Shown piece after piece: positions 16,110 through 24,632 of a stretch of 25,435 nt of DNA. The position numbers and the translations under genes are program-made. The stretch lies in contig JBBSJE010000076.1 of assembly GCA_038257535.1 (NCBI GenBank), positions 1 to 25,435 of the forward strand, read 5' to 3'. The DNA is from JAGTJU01 sp038257535. GTDB taxonomy: Bacteria > Myxococcota_A > Polyangia > Fen-1088. The notes under the pieces are model-generated. The model saw only the letters and a program-made list of their open reading frames with translations. It ran no database searches and had not been told where the DNA came from. The first letter of the stretch is position 1. Every line of letters starts with the position of its first letter.

Positions 16110-16770
16110 TGCCATTCCTGAAGAACTCTCAGCCCTGTATCGTCAACGATTCACGGGGCAGGATGCTTACCGGCACAAGGTCTGGGTCATTCTGACAGCG
16201 TGGTTCACGCAGAATTGCCTCAACGGTGCTCAGCGCCTTCTGGATCTGGGATGTGGCTACGGCGAATTCATCAACCAAGTGCAGGCGGACAAGCGCTTCG
16301 CAATGGATCTAAATCCAGACACAGCCGCCTTACTTGATCCTAACGTTCAGTTTTTTGGTCAGGACTGTTCTTCACCGTGGCCCGTTGCGCCCGGCACCCT
16401 TGATGCTGTCTTCACAAGCAATTTCTTGGAGCATCTTCCCAACAAAGACTGCTTGCGCAAGACTTTGGCAGAAGCCTTACGGGCGTTGCGTCCGGGCGGC
16501 CGGTTTGTTGCGATGGGACCGAACATCGCACTGGTGCCGGGCTCTTACTGGGATTTTTATGACCACCATTTGCCTCTGACGGAAAAGTCTCTCGCGGAAG
16601 CGCTTACAGCAAATGGATTCCGCGTGTTGCAGAAGACCAAGGCCTTTTTGCCTTACACAATGTCGGGCGGTTTTGCGCCCCCCACAGTTCTTATGAAGCT
16701 GTATTTGCGTATGCCGATGGTCTGGCGGCTTCTGGGGAAACAATTCCTCGTCGTTGCAGAGAAGGCATGA
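16102..16770 (+). CDS. Class I SAM-dependent methyltransferase
   Basis: A 222-residue soluble protein. It has SAM motif I RLLDLGCGYGEF (about 41-52), motif II-like FAMDLNPDTAALL (about 65-77), DAVFTSNFLEHLPNKDC around the middle, and ALRPGGRFVAMGPNIAL, the usual post-III strand. The ATG at 16102 overlaps the stop of the glycosyltransferase gene by 8 bases, pointing to translational coupling; a GTG at 16084 in the same frame is less likely. Since it sits between a sugar-loading glycosyltransferase and a GT2 gene, it probably methylates a sugar or lipid-linked intermediate. The sequence does not tell O- from C- or N-methylation. Confidence 0.88.
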   Translation: MPNAIPEELSALYRQRFTGQDAYRHKVWVILTAWFTQNCLNGAQRLLDLGCGYGEFINQVQADKRFAMDLNPDTAALLDPNVQFFGQDCSSPWPVAPGTLDAVFTSNFLEHLPNKDCLRKTLAEALRALRPGGRFVAMGPNIALVPGSYWDFYDHHLPLTEKSLAEALTANGFRVLQKTKAFLPYTMSGGFAPPTVLMKLYLRMPMVWRLLGKQFLVVAEKA

Positions 16771-16801
16771 TTTACTTCTGTGCGCCCCATCGGAGCTATG
16801 C

Positions 16802-17749
16802 ATGCGCATTTCAGTTGCCATGGCCACCTTTAACGGTGCCACCTACCTAAAAAGCCAGCTTGCGAGCCTTGCGAGCCAGACCTGCCCGCCCGATGAAATC
16901 GTGATCGTGGACGACTGTTCCAGCGACGCCACCGAAGAGGTCGCAAAATCCTTCGCTGACACCGTCAAAATTCCCGTAAAGTTTGTCAAAAATCTCGTTC
17001 AATTGGGTGTCACCGCCAATTTCGAGAAAGCGATGATGCTGTGTTCGGGAGACATCCTTTTTACCAGTGACCAAGACGACGTTTGGTTGCCTAAGAAGAT
17101 CGAGACGATGGTTCGTGAGTTCACCGACCAGTCCGCTTTGCTCGTCGTATGCAACGCGAGCCTTGTGGATCGTGATCTCCGCCCGCTGGCAAGCACCCTG
17201 TGGGATTCGGTTGGTTTCCGGGGGCTTGAATACACCCGAGCCATGAACGGGCAAGCGTTTGAAGTCTTGACTCGACGCAACTTCGTTGCGGGGATGGCAA
17301 TGGCCATCCGGAAGTCTTTTCTAGAAACGATAAGGCCTCTTCCAAAAGAGTGGGTGCATGATGGCTGGGCTGCTCTGGTGGCAGCAGCTTACGAAGGCGT
17401 CCGTATTGTTCCCGAGGCTTTGGTCAACTATCGCCTTCATGGCCAGAACGCTATTGGGGTGCAGTCGTTTACATTTGCGGATAAACTTCGATTGGCTTGG
17501 GAGCTGCCGCGAAAAGCGTTGCTAGAAAAAGCTGAGCAAATGGAAGTGGCCGCCGAAAGGCTGAAGCATGTGGTTGCGCCTCAACGACTTCGCCTCATGA
17601 CGAATTTGAGTGTCCATTTCAAGGCTCGCACGGAGATGCCGCGTTGGCGTCGCAAGCGGATTCCTTTGGTGTGGCGAGAGCTTAGCGAAGGCCGTTACCA
17701 CGCATTCTCTCACGGAGTGTCCGCGGCGCTTCGAGATCTGATTCGATGA
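16802..17749 (+). CDS. Family 2 glycosyltransferase (rhamnosyltransferase-like), paralog 1
   Basis: A 315-residue cytoplasmic or membrane-associated GT-A enzyme. The ATG at 16802 lies six bases after GGAG. Key parts are ISVAMATFNGATYLKSQLAS, EIVIVDDCSSDATEE (about 37-51), and the strongly typical FTSDQDDVWLPKKIE (about 85-99, containing the metal-binding DxD). Later comes EWVHDGWAALVAAAYEG, and the YRLHGQNAIGV segment closes the catalytic domain. The family forms glycosidic bonds in O-antigen and capsule synthesis from nucleotide sugars such as dTDP-rhamnose. It resembles the two tandem GT2 genes at 20152-22163 throughout, so all three derive from one ancestor. It lies 31 bp after the methyltransferase gene and 28 bp before the flippase gene. 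Confidence 0.9.
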   Translation: MRISVAMATFNGATYLKSQLASLASQTCPPDEIVIVDDCSSDATEEVAKSFADTVKIPVKFVKNLVQLGVTANFEKAMMLCSGDILFTSDQDDVWLPKKIETMVREFTDQSALLVVCNASLVDRDLRPLASTLWDSVGFRGLEYTRAMNGQAFEVLTRRNFVAGMAMAIRKSFLETIRPLPKEWVHDGWAALVAAAYEGVRIVPEALVNYRLHGQNAIGVQSFTFADKLRLAWELPRKALLEKAEQMEVAAERLKHVVAPQRLRLMTNLSVHFKARTEMPRWRRKRIPLVWRELSEGRYHAFSHGVSAALRDLIR

Positions 17750-17777
17750 TCTCGAGAGTGGGTGCCACTTGCGGCTA

Positions 17778-19016
17778 ATGAACAAGCTGCGGGCCAACGT
17801 GATTTGGTCTATGGCTGGTCAGGTGGGGTTTGCTGCCCTGTCTTGGGGCGCAACCGTCGTTCTGGCGCGTGCGGATCATGGGGGCAGGCTGGTTGGCCAT
17901 TTCGCCATAGCTTCCGCCGTTACCGTGCCGATCATGGTGTTTTTCAATCTACAACTTCGAACAGTCGTTGTAAGCGACGCACGCAATGAGCATGAGTTTG
18001 CCGACTATTTCGGTTTGCGCGTGATCACGGTGTGCCTTGCGTTGGCCTGCATGGTGGCGATTGGTGCTTTGGGCAACTTCGACCCCCAAGCGAAATATGC
18101 ATTGTTTGGTCTCTGCGGCGTGCGGATCCTTGATGGGCTTGGCGACATCGTGCACGCATACATGCAACGATTTGAGAAGCTGAACCTCATGGCTGTCTCG
18201 CTTCTTTTGAGGGGCATATGCACCGTTGCCGGCATCGCGATAGGAATGGCGGTTTTCAAATCGCTTTGGGCGGCGGTCTGCTGCATGTTCGGCCTTCTGC
18301 TGATTGAGATCGCGGTGTTCCAAATGTGGGCCCTCCGAAAGACGCGGAATGAGATAGCCCACCTAAACCCTGGCTGGGTTCGACTCTCTCCGCGCTTCCG
18401 TGCCCAGGACCTTCGCTCTATCTCTCTGCTTGCCCTTCCACTTGGCATTTCAGCAGTGATCGGAGCGTTTGCCGCTCAGATTCCGCTCTACATAATTGAC
18501 CACAAATATGGCAGCGAAGCCCTTGGGAAGTTCGCCGTGATTTACAATCCGTTAATGGCCATGCCGATATTCATCGTGGCGGCCTTTGAGGGTGTTCTTG
18601 CTCAGCTCTCCGCCGCCGCGGCAACGAAAAACGTGACGCTCTGGCGCCACTTGCTTGGCCGATTGATTGGCTTTGCCAGCTTTTCGGCTTTGGCGCTTGT
18701 TTTAGGGGTACGCGTACTTGGTGAGCCGTTCTTGAAGATGGTCTATGGACCATCTTATGCTGCCCAGTCATCGCTCTTTTTCGTGCTAGCCATTGGCGTA
18801 GGCACGGGCTTTGTCACTACCGTGCTTGCCGCATCCGTCTTGGCGAATCGACGTTTTACGACGATTTTGGTTGTGTCGCTTTGCCAGCTCCCCGTTGCGG
18901 CTGCTTTGTTTGTAGTGCTTATCGGCCGCTTTGGAATGCTAGGCGCTGGATACGCTCTGATCGCGGGACAAGTCCTTTCCGTGGTAGTCTTTGGCGTTTT
19001 GGCACGCATCAAATGA
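17778..19016 (+). CDS. Wzx-type polysaccharide flippase (MOP superfamily)
   Basis: A 412-residue membrane protein with about twelve hydrophobic segments. It starts with NKLRANVIWSMAGQVGFAAL, typical of polysaccharide biosynthesis proteins of the Wzx/RfbX group, and has charged loops such as VVSDARNEHEFADYFGLRV between segments 2 and 3. Members move undecaprenyl-diphosphate-linked repeat units across the inner membrane. The ATG at 17778 is preferred over an in-frame TTG at 17769; no strong ribosome binding site is visible, so coupling with the upstream GT2 gene is likely. It is the last plus-strand gene before the convergent methyltransferase, which ends 25 bp away. With the GT-C-like proteins it implies a Wzx/Wzy-type pathway, though no sure Wzy was recognised. 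Confidence 0.87.
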   Translation: MNKLRANVIWSMAGQVGFAALSWGATVVLARADHGGRLVGHFAIASAVTVPIMVFFNLQLRTVVVSDARNEHEFADYFGLRVITVCLALACMVAIGALGNFDPQAKYALFGLCGVRILDGLGDIVHAYMQRFEKLNLMAVSLLLRGICTVAGIAIGMAVFKSLWAAVCCMFGLLLIEIAVFQMWALRKTRNEIAHLNPGWVRLSPRFRAQDLRSISLLALPLGISAVIGAFAAQIPLYIIDHKYGSEALGKFAVIYNPLMAMPIFIVAAFEGVLAQLSAAAATKNVTLWRHLLGRLIGFASFSALALVLGVRVLGEPFLKMVYGPSYAAQSSLFFVLAIGVGTGFVTTVLAASVLANRRFTTILVVSLCQLPVAAALFVVLIGRFGMLGAGYALIAGQVLSVVVFGVLARIK

Positions 19017-19041
19017 CGTAGCCCAGCCGCTTTCTGCGACA

Positions 19042-20106
19042 TCAAGCACTCGCAGTCAAAACCAGTTCGTCGCCTTCTACCAAGCCAAATGCAACTTTGA
19101 TTGCGGCAAGGCGTTCAGCCAAGCCTATGTTTGCGCGATCCAGCAATGCGTTTGGTTGATCGCCCCATTGGTACCGACCGTGTTTGCGTATTTGTTGACT
19201 TGAATAATCAAGCATCGGGAAGGAACGAATTGATGTAGAGACGTTCACGTTGTGAAGCCCAGCGGATTCGGCCAATGCTCGTAACGAACGCGCCGTAAAC
19301 AAGATGAGATGCCGCGGCGGATCTAAAGCCAGCCAGTTGCATCCATGCTTGCGAGACAATACCCCATCAACGTTTGGTGTAACAACGACGAGCCTGCCGT
19401 TCGGTTTTAGGAGTCGCCGGCACCGCGACAGAAGCTGGTCGGGACGATGAACGTGCTCTATGACATGGCTCATCGTCACCACGTCATACGCCCCCGCCTC
19501 AAGTTCCAGCGAGGATAGATCGCCGTGATGTACAGTAAGTCCGCGAGCTCTGGCAATGGCCACCGATGAGGGATCGACGTCTGTGCCTTCCACCGTCCAT
19601 CCGAGCGTGGAGAGCGTATGTAGGGCATCGCCGTTGCCACAGCCCACGTCCAGCAGTCTTCCGCGATTGTTTGCGGATTGCCATCGCACCATAAGGTCCC
19701 AGTCGGCGCAGAAGGACGGGCGCAGGTGGGCAAGCTTTGCCAGTGGCCGTTTGAGAAACTTGAGAGACGGGCGCAATAGGTCGTACCCGTGCTCAACTTC
19801 CAGATGTGACCGCCAGCAAAGGTCATCCCAAACCCGAGCGAGTTTTTGACCCAATGGCAGACTTTCAAAAGGGGCGTCTTCGGAGCCAGAATGGGTGTAG
19901 TAGTCTTCGTATGCCGCCCCCAAGGTGCTTTGGGTTGGACGGGGATCCAACCAAAGAGTCCCACAACTTGCTCTTTCGCATGCTCGAATTCCGAAAGTAC
20001 CGGGAACTCGAAACAGCCTGTCAGTTAAGTTCTCGTGTAGAAGGTTTCCGCCTGCTCCACAGAGCGGGCACGTTTCCTGGTTCTCAAGATCGAGGGAGTT
20101 TGGCAT
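19042..20106 (-). CDS. SAM-dependent methyltransferase with N-terminal Cys-rich (zinc-binding-like) domain
   Basis: A 354-residue protein. The N-terminus has CPLCG (Cys13, Cys16), and CERASCGTLWLDPRP about 35 residues later supplies two more Cys, a likely zinc site as in many sugar methyltransferases. The central methyltransferase domain shows RLLDVGCGNGDALHTLS, VEGTDVDPSSVAIARARG, YDVVTMSHVIEHVHRPDQLL and LLKPNGRLVVVTPN. The ATG at 20106 was chosen because it leaves the Cys motif near the N-terminus; Mets at 20136 and 20223 are also in frame, but the latter would overlap the divergent gene. Only 45 bp separate it from the divergent GT2 gene. It is the one antisense gene inside the glycan block. 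It probably methylates a sugar; the target is unknown. Confidence 0.87.
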   Translation of the reverse strand: MPNSLDLENQETCPLCGAGGNLLHENLTDRLFRVPGTFGIRACERASCGTLWLDPRPTQSTLGAAYEDYYTHSGSEDAPFESLPLGQKLARVWDDLCWRSHLEVEHGYDLLRPSLKFLKRPLAKLAHLRPSFCADWDLMVRWQSANNRGRLLDVGCGNGDALHTLSTLGWTVEGTDVDPSSVAIARARGLTVHHGDLSSLELEAGAYDVVTMSHVIEHVHRPDQLLSRCRRLLKPNGRLVVVTPNVDGVLSRKHGCNWLALDPPRHLILFTARSLRALAESAGLHNVNVSTSIRSFPMLDYSSQQIRKHGRYQWGDQPNALLDRANIGLAERLAAIKVAFGLVEGDELVLTASA

Positions 20107-20151
20107 GCTGAGCTTCGTCGAAGGTATACCGGGCATCTTTCTAGAGCCACC

Positions 20152-21177
20152 ATGTCTAGTCAACTCAATACCGTTTCGGTTGTTCTCGCCACATTCAATG
20201 GTGCAAAATTCCTGCGGGCACAATTGGAAAGCATCGCGAAGCAGACTCTGCCAGTAGATGAGATTGTGGTGGGGGACGATGGGTCAAGGGATGACACTCT
20301 TGAAATTCTGGAGGAGTATCAGCGGCCAGGGCACCCTCACAAATTGCCCCTGCGGATCATACGCCACGAGCGTCAGATGGGGCCCGCAAGGAACTTTGAG
20401 TGTTTGATGCGTGCCAGCAAACACGACATCATTTTGTTCTCAGACCAAGATGATATTTGGATGTCCGATCGTGTTTTGCGAAGTGTGAAAGCCCTTCAAG
20501 TAACCGACGCGGACTATGTATTCGGTGATGCAACAATCATAGATGAGGTGTCACGCCCTAGCGGGCAAACACTTTGGAATGATGTGTTCTTCTCAAAGCA
20601 AGAACGAGAGGCCATGCGCAGTGGATCTGGTTTCAACGTGCTTATGCGCCACAATGTCGTGACTGGTGCCACTCTCGGCATCAGGCGCCGGGTGCTCGAT
20701 TGGGTTTTGCCGCTCGCGGAGGGCTGGATGCACGATGGCTGGATTGCATTGATTGCGGAGGCCTTGGGGACAAGCACCATGATCGAAGATCCAGTCATTT
20801 CCTACCGTCGCCATCGACATCAGCAGATTGGCGCCGTTGGGTTGCATCCCATCCGCTTGGCGCGCTTTATCTCGAACCAACAGCGAAGCGGGCTTGAGCT
20901 GGAAGCTCAGTCCTATAGATTGGCGGCGCAACGACTGCTACATTTGGGAGTCGGCGCCGCCAAGCAACCAAATATCGAGGCTCGTATCTCCCAGCTTGAG
21001 ACGAAGGCGGCGTTTCTTGAGCAGCGAGCACGCGGGAGAGATTTTGGGAGGATTAGACGCCTCCTCGACGCGCCCGTCCTCGAGTCGGCTAGGGGTTACC
21101 GCCGTTTCGCCTTGGGTTGGCGCAGTTTCGTTGTAGATATGCTGGCTCCGCGTTCAAGCCACAAGGCAAAATTGTGA
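20152..21177 (+). CDS. Family 2 glycosyltransferase, paralog 2
   Basis: A 341-residue GT-A enzyme. It shows VSVVLATFNGAKFLRAQLES (8-27), EIVVGDDGSRDDTLEIL (37-53), and ILFSDQDDIWMSDRVL with the metal-binding DxD near residue 100. NVVTGATLGIRRRV, GWMHDGWIALIAEALG and YRRHRHQQIGAVG follow. A C-terminal helical region of about 100 residues rich in Arg and Leu may contact the membrane. It is very similar in order and motifs to the next gene, which it overlaps by 4 bases, and less so to the GT2 at 16802. Its start lies 45 bp from the divergent methyltransferase, so both promoters would have to share a very short space, or transcription comes from elsewhere. It probably adds one sugar of the repeat unit. 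Confidence 0.9.
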   Translation: MSSQLNTVSVVLATFNGAKFLRAQLESIAKQTLPVDEIVVGDDGSRDDTLEILEEYQRPGHPHKLPLRIIRHERQMGPARNFECLMRASKHDIILFSDQDDIWMSDRVLRSVKALQVTDADYVFGDATIIDEVSRPSGQTLWNDVFFSKQEREAMRSGSGFNVLMRHNVVTGATLGIRRRVLDWVLPLAEGWMHDGWIALIAEALGTSTMIEDPVISYRRHRHQQIGAVGLHPIRLARFISNQQRSGLELEAQSYRLAAQRLLHLGVGAAKQPNIEARISQLETKAAFLEQRARGRDFGRIRRLLDAPVLESARGYRRFALGWRSFVVDMLAPRSSHKAKL

Positions 21178-22163
21178 ACCTTTCAATTTCTGTCGTTATG
21201 GCCACTTACAACGGCTCTCGCTTTGTTGAAAAGCAACTTGAGAGCATACGAGGCCAGACGTTACTTCCCGATGAAGTTCTCATTGGGGACGATGGCTCCG
21301 TCGATGGCACGCAGGAACTGGTCCGTCAGTTTGCCAAGCGTAGCGGATTGAACGTTCGGTTATACGAGAATACGACCCGCCTTGGCGCAAGCCAAAATTT
21401 CGCAGTCATGGCCGGTCGGGCAGTCGGCGACATCATCGTGTTTTCGGATCAAGACGACGTTTGGATGCCGAAAAAACTCGAAAGAATGTCGAATGCATTC
21501 AGTGCCGACCCCGAGGTAGGGTACGTCTTCTCGGATGCTGAAGTTGTCGATGAACATGACAACCCTTTGGGTTACAGGTTATGGAAATCCTTGTTCTTCG
21601 GGTCCGAAGAGCAATCGATGATGAGAACAGGTCACGGGCTGAAAGTGTTGCTCAAGAGGAATGTTGTTACTGGGGCAACAATGGCCGTAAGGGGGAGATT
21701 CAAGGATCGGTTTCTCCCGATCCCCGGTTCTTGGATGCACGACGGCTGGATCGCGCTGATTCTCTCGACAGTGAGTCGCGGCTATGCCATCTCAGAGCCT
21801 TTGGTCGCGTATCGATCTCATGGCCATCAGCAGATAGGCGCTGTGGGGCCTTCTCTCAAAAGCGCTTGGAAGTTCGCCCGCAGGCAGGGCGCAAGTTTTC
21901 TATCGGAGGAAGCAAAAAACTACGAGCTCGCAGAGAAGCGGCTGTTAGCGCTAGGGGTCGATTGTGCAGACAGGAGCATCTGGCTCCTCGGTAGGAAAGC
22001 TGCCTTCATGAAACAGCGAGCTCGGATAAAAGCCGGCGGCGTGGCCAATATACCGGCAGCCTTTTTTCAGCTATTTGCGGGTAAATACGGCCGCTATGGG
22101 CTTGGGGCTAAGCAACTTTGCCTAGACTTGATCAGCGCTGACCCTGCTTTACCGCGCACCTGA
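21174..22163 (+). CDS. Family 2 glycosyltransferase, paralog 3 (tandem duplicate)
   Basis: A 329-residue GT-A enzyme. I use the GTG at 21174, overlapping the upstream stop as GTGA; the conserved ISVVMATYNGSRFVEKQLES follows at once. It carries EVLIGDDGSVDGTQELV and IVFSDQDDVWMPKKLE (metal-binding DxD), and later NVVTGATMAVRGRF, SWMHDGWIALILSTVS and YRSHGHQQIGAVGPS. The two last motifs are nearly identical to those of the gene before it, showing a tandem duplication with later divergence in the N-terminal donor half and the C-terminal tail. It probably adds a neighbouring residue of the same glycan, perhaps the same sugar in a different linkage. It ends 63 bp from a convergent membrane protein gene; no clear terminator is seen between them. 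Confidence 0.9.
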   Translation: MNLSISVVMATYNGSRFVEKQLESIRGQTLLPDEVLIGDDGSVDGTQELVRQFAKRSGLNVRLYENTTRLGASQNFAVMAGRAVGDIIVFSDQDDVWMPKKLERMSNAFSADPEVGYVFSDAEVVDEHDNPLGYRLWKSLFFGSEEQSMMRTGHGLKVLLKRNVVTGATMAVRGRFKDRFLPIPGSWMHDGWIALILSTVSRGYAISEPLVAYRSHGHQQIGAVGPSLKSAWKFARRQGASFLSEEAKNYELAEKRLLALGVDCADRSIWLLGRKAAFMKQRARIKAGGVANIPAAFFQLFAGKYGRYGLGAKQLCLDLISADPALPRT

Positions 22164-22226
22164 GAGCGTAGTCAGTTGGCACCCTAGTTGGAGCGCAGCC
22201 TGGTTAGGTTCCTAGATGAGCTTGCT

Positions 22227-23903
22227 CTACCGCTTCCTATAAACCGCCCACTGCCCCACCTGCGCCAACAAATCCACCTTCGCCCCCACAGGACCTAACA
22301 ACCCCGGCACCGGCGTGGCGTGCCTCATGATGTAGTAATCAAACAAAGCATAGGCTTCATCCCAACTAAACCCCACGCTGTTCCACGGCCCCGGCCAAGG
22401 CACCTCTTTCACCTTCTCACATGGCATATGCCGCATCCCGCAGTAATGCACCGGCACCATGGTCCTCTGATCCGGCCTCGTCGCCACATAAAACCCCGGC
22501 AGCCCCACCATCGGCGACTCATTGCGCATGACCTTCGACCTGCGGTCGAACACAATGCCCATCAGCTTGCCGTCACGCGGGATGCGATTTAGCACAGTGA
22601 CGAAATCGGCCACTTCCGCGCGGTAGGCTTGGTACTTGCTCAGCACCAATTGCCCGTAGAGCACGCCCACCATCACGCCCGGAGTTAGCGCCAGCAAACT
22701 CACCCCCCAGGGCAGCCTTCGCAGGCCCGATGGCACAAGCGGAATCAAGAGCAGCAAAGTTAACACCGAAAAGCGGGGGAAAAACGTCATCAGCTCGAAG
22801 GCGGCCAAGTGGTGCGGCAAGGCCAAGAAGGCGAAGAGGGCGCCAAAGGCAAGCACCAGAGCCACGATGCGAAATTTGGATTTTGGGGCGCCATTTCGGG
22901 GCATGAGCAGGCCCACCACGCCCATAAACGCGTAGGCGACCAAAACGCAGATCACGGCTTTGCAGCCTTCAATGTCGCTCAGATCTGTGAAGCCTTTGAG
23001 CGCCATTTCGGGGATGGCTTCAAGGCGACCGGTGAGGTCTTCCGACCAGGGGCGCTTGCCGCCCGCGCGATCAACGAGGCGTGCCGCTTTGATGGTTTGC
23101 CATGCGAAGTCGAAGGTCTTTTTTTGGCCTGTGGCATCACCAACGAACGTGGTTTGCAAATGCCAATACAGCAGGGAGGCAAAAGTAGGCGCCAAGCTGC
23201 CAAGCGCGGCCAGACGCCGCTTCAACGGGGCATGACAAAACAACAAGATGGTGGCGGCGCCGCACAGCCCGAACAAGAGGTTCTGCAAATGCGTAAGAAA
23301 CAGCAACACGCCGAACACCGCGCACGTCGTCCACGAGGCCCACGAAAACCGCGCTTGCTTCACGTGGTGACAAAGCGCCGCAAACAGGGCCAGCATGGCG
23401 GGCAGCGACAGGCAAAAGCTGATGAAGCCGTAATTCAGGCACAGGTTGAAGGCCAGGGGAAAGGCGAGCAGTGCCGGAATGCGGCTGCGTCCGCAGGCCC
23501 CCAACAAAGCGGCGAGGCTTAGTGGTAGCGCGGCCACGTAGAGGCACATCACCACGTTGTGTGCCAAGGCGATGCTGCCCACGAGTTTAGCCAGGGCCAC
23601 CAAGGCTAAGTAATGCGCGGAATACGGCGCCCATAGGTTCTTGATCGCGTAATAGCCTGCGTAGGGCGAACCCGGTTCAACACCTTTGGACAGCAGATCG
23701 GCGATGGAAAGGTGAAACGGCAGGTCCAGGCCGGGCAGGTACTTGGTGAACACGAAGGGGGCGAGGCAAAACGGCAGCACCACGAGATAGCCCAGCAGGA
23801 ACACGCGCAAGTCGGTGTCGGTCGCTGTCCACAAGCGGCGAAGTGAGGGCATTACGGGCATTAGGCGAAGGGGCGGGCCACAACCAGGGCACCGCGCGGC
23901 CAT
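22227..23903 (-). CDS. Polytopic membrane protein, GT-C-like, unknown specificity
   Basis: About 558 residues with roughly eleven hydrophobic segments and a soluble C-terminal domain of about 130 residues. After the first membrane segment comes KYLPGLDLPFHLSIADLL, an acidic periplasmic loop in the position of the GT-C catalytic Asp. GYYAIKNLWAPYSAHYLALV follows in the same loop. The C-terminal part, beginning near ADFVTVLNRIPRDGKLMGIV, holds several Cys and His (HYCGMRHMPCEK). The start is unsure: ATG at 23903, 23861 or 23852 and a TTG at 23915 are all in frame and none has a good ribosome binding site. Reading from 23861 or 23852 would drop an odd CPGC-containing N-terminus. It may be a glycosyltransferase or polymerase of the glycan pathway; no named family is recognised. 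Confidence 0.72.
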   Translation of the reverse strand: MAARCPGCGPPLRLMPVMPSLRRLWTATDTDLRVFLLGYLVVLPFCLAPFVFTKYLPGLDLPFHLSIADLLSKGVEPGSPYAGYYAIKNLWAPYSAHYLALVALAKLVGSIALAHNVVMCLYVAALPLSLAALLGACGRSRIPALLAFPLAFNLCLNYGFISFCLSLPAMLALFAALCHHVKQARFSWASWTTCAVFGVLLFLTHLQNLLFGLCGAATILLFCHAPLKRRLAALGSLAPTFASLLYWHLQTTFVGDATGQKKTFDFAWQTIKAARLVDRAGGKRPWSEDLTGRLEAIPEMALKGFTDLSDIEGCKAVICVLVAYAFMGVVGLLMPRNGAPKSKFRIVALVLAFGALFAFLALPHHLAAFELMTFFPRFSVLTLLLLIPLVPSGLRRLPWGVSLLALTPGVMVGVLYGQLVLSKYQAYRAEVADFVTVLNRIPRDGKLMGIVFDRRSKVMRNESPMVGLPGFYVATRPDQRTMVPVHYCGMRHMPCEKVKEVPWPGPWNSVGFSWDEAYALFDYYIMRHATPVPGLLGPVGAKVDLLAQVGQWAVYRKR

Positions 23904-24060
23904 GATGCTTAGCAAAGGTCAGCGCTGCAAGCTTGCGATTGGCAAATCGGCAAAGGCGAGTATTTGCCAAAAGTGCGAGGGCTGCGTTGCATAGGGACGC
24001 ACGCTGTTTCGGGGCTGGATTCTGTGGGCGTTCGGGTCTAGAATTTTCAAACGAGTTCAC

Positions 24061-24285
24061 ATGACGCTGGTTGCTGATCGAATCACGGTTGACCCTGCCC
24101 AGTGCGGCGGCCGCCCCTGCGTCCGTGGTATGAGGATTCGCGTGGTTGACGTTCTGGAGTTGCTCGCATCAGGGCTCACGCAGCTGGAGGTTCTAGAGCA
24201 GCTTCCCGACCTCGAACCCGCCGACATTTCCGCTTGCTTGCGGTTCGCCAGCGGAAGAGTCGATCACCCCATTCTGGCAGCGTGA
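24061..24285 (+). CDS. DUF433 family antitoxin
   Basis: A 74-residue protein with the DUF433 pattern: DRITVDPAQCGGRPCVRGMRIRV (6-28), VVDVLELLASGLTQLEVLEQ (28-47) and DLEPADISACLRFA, forming a small winged-helix-like DNA-binding fold. DUF433 proteins act as antitoxins that bind and neutralise a PIN-like DUF5615 partner and often repress their own promoter. The partner's GTG start overlaps this gene's stop as GTGA (24282-24285). A possible -10 (TAGAAT, 24039-24044) lies 17 bases before the ATG, but no good -35 is visible. Confidence 0.9.
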   Translation: MTLVADRITVDPAQCGGRPCVRGMRIRVVDVLELLASGLTQLEVLEQLPDLEPADISACLRFASGRVDHPILAA

Positions 24286-24614
24286 TCATCTGGGTCGATG
24301 CGCAGATCTCGCCAGCCATTTCCTCGTGGCTGACGAGCACTTTTAACGTCCAAGCCAAAGCGGTTCGAGATCTGGGCCTACGCGACGCCAAAGACGAAGA
24401 GATCTTCTTCGGCGCGCGCAAAGCTGGTGCGGCTGTGATGTCGAAGGACAGGGATTTCCTGGACCTTTTGCGCCAACACGGCCCGCCTCCTCAAGTGCTC
24501 TGGATAACTACGGGCAACACTTCAAACGCCAACCTGCAGGCAATTTTTCAGCGAACGTTCGAAGAGGCACTGGAGTTGCTCCGCGCCGGTGAGGCCCTCG
24601 TCGAGATCGGCTGA
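24282..24614 (+). CDS. DUF5615 family PIN-like toxin
   Basis: A 110-residue protein starting at a GTG coupled to the antitoxin stop. It has an N-terminal acidic strand IIWVDAQISPAISSWL (Asp5), then AVRDLGLRDAKDEEIFFGAR, AAVMSKDRDFLDLL and PPQVLWITTGNTSNANLQAIF, matching the Mut7-C/PIN-like DUF5615 group. The acidic residues Asp5, Asp and Glu of KDEE, and the Asp pair of KDRDF are the likely metal ligands of a ribonuclease site, all present, so the toxin looks intact. It pairs with the DUF433 gene as a VapBC-like module, acting in the cytoplasm on RNA; the target is unknown. Confidence 0.88.
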   Translation: MIIWVDAQISPAISSWLTSTFNVQAKAVRDLGLRDAKDEEIFFGARKAGAAVMSKDRDFLDLLRQHGPPPQVLWITTGNTSNANLQAIFQRTFEEALELLRAGEALVEIG

Positions 24615-24632
24615 AGCGCCCCCCCAACAACG

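Noticed and set aside
15438..16115. Minus-strand open frame (225 codons) opposite the DPM1-like gene
   Set aside because: Antisense to conserved catalytic motifs and no recognisable domain.
22809..23522. Plus-strand open frame (237 codons) within the minus-strand membrane protein gene
   Set aside because: Low-complexity Gln/Gly/Lys-rich translation, no ribosome binding site; it is the reverse of hydrophobic codons.
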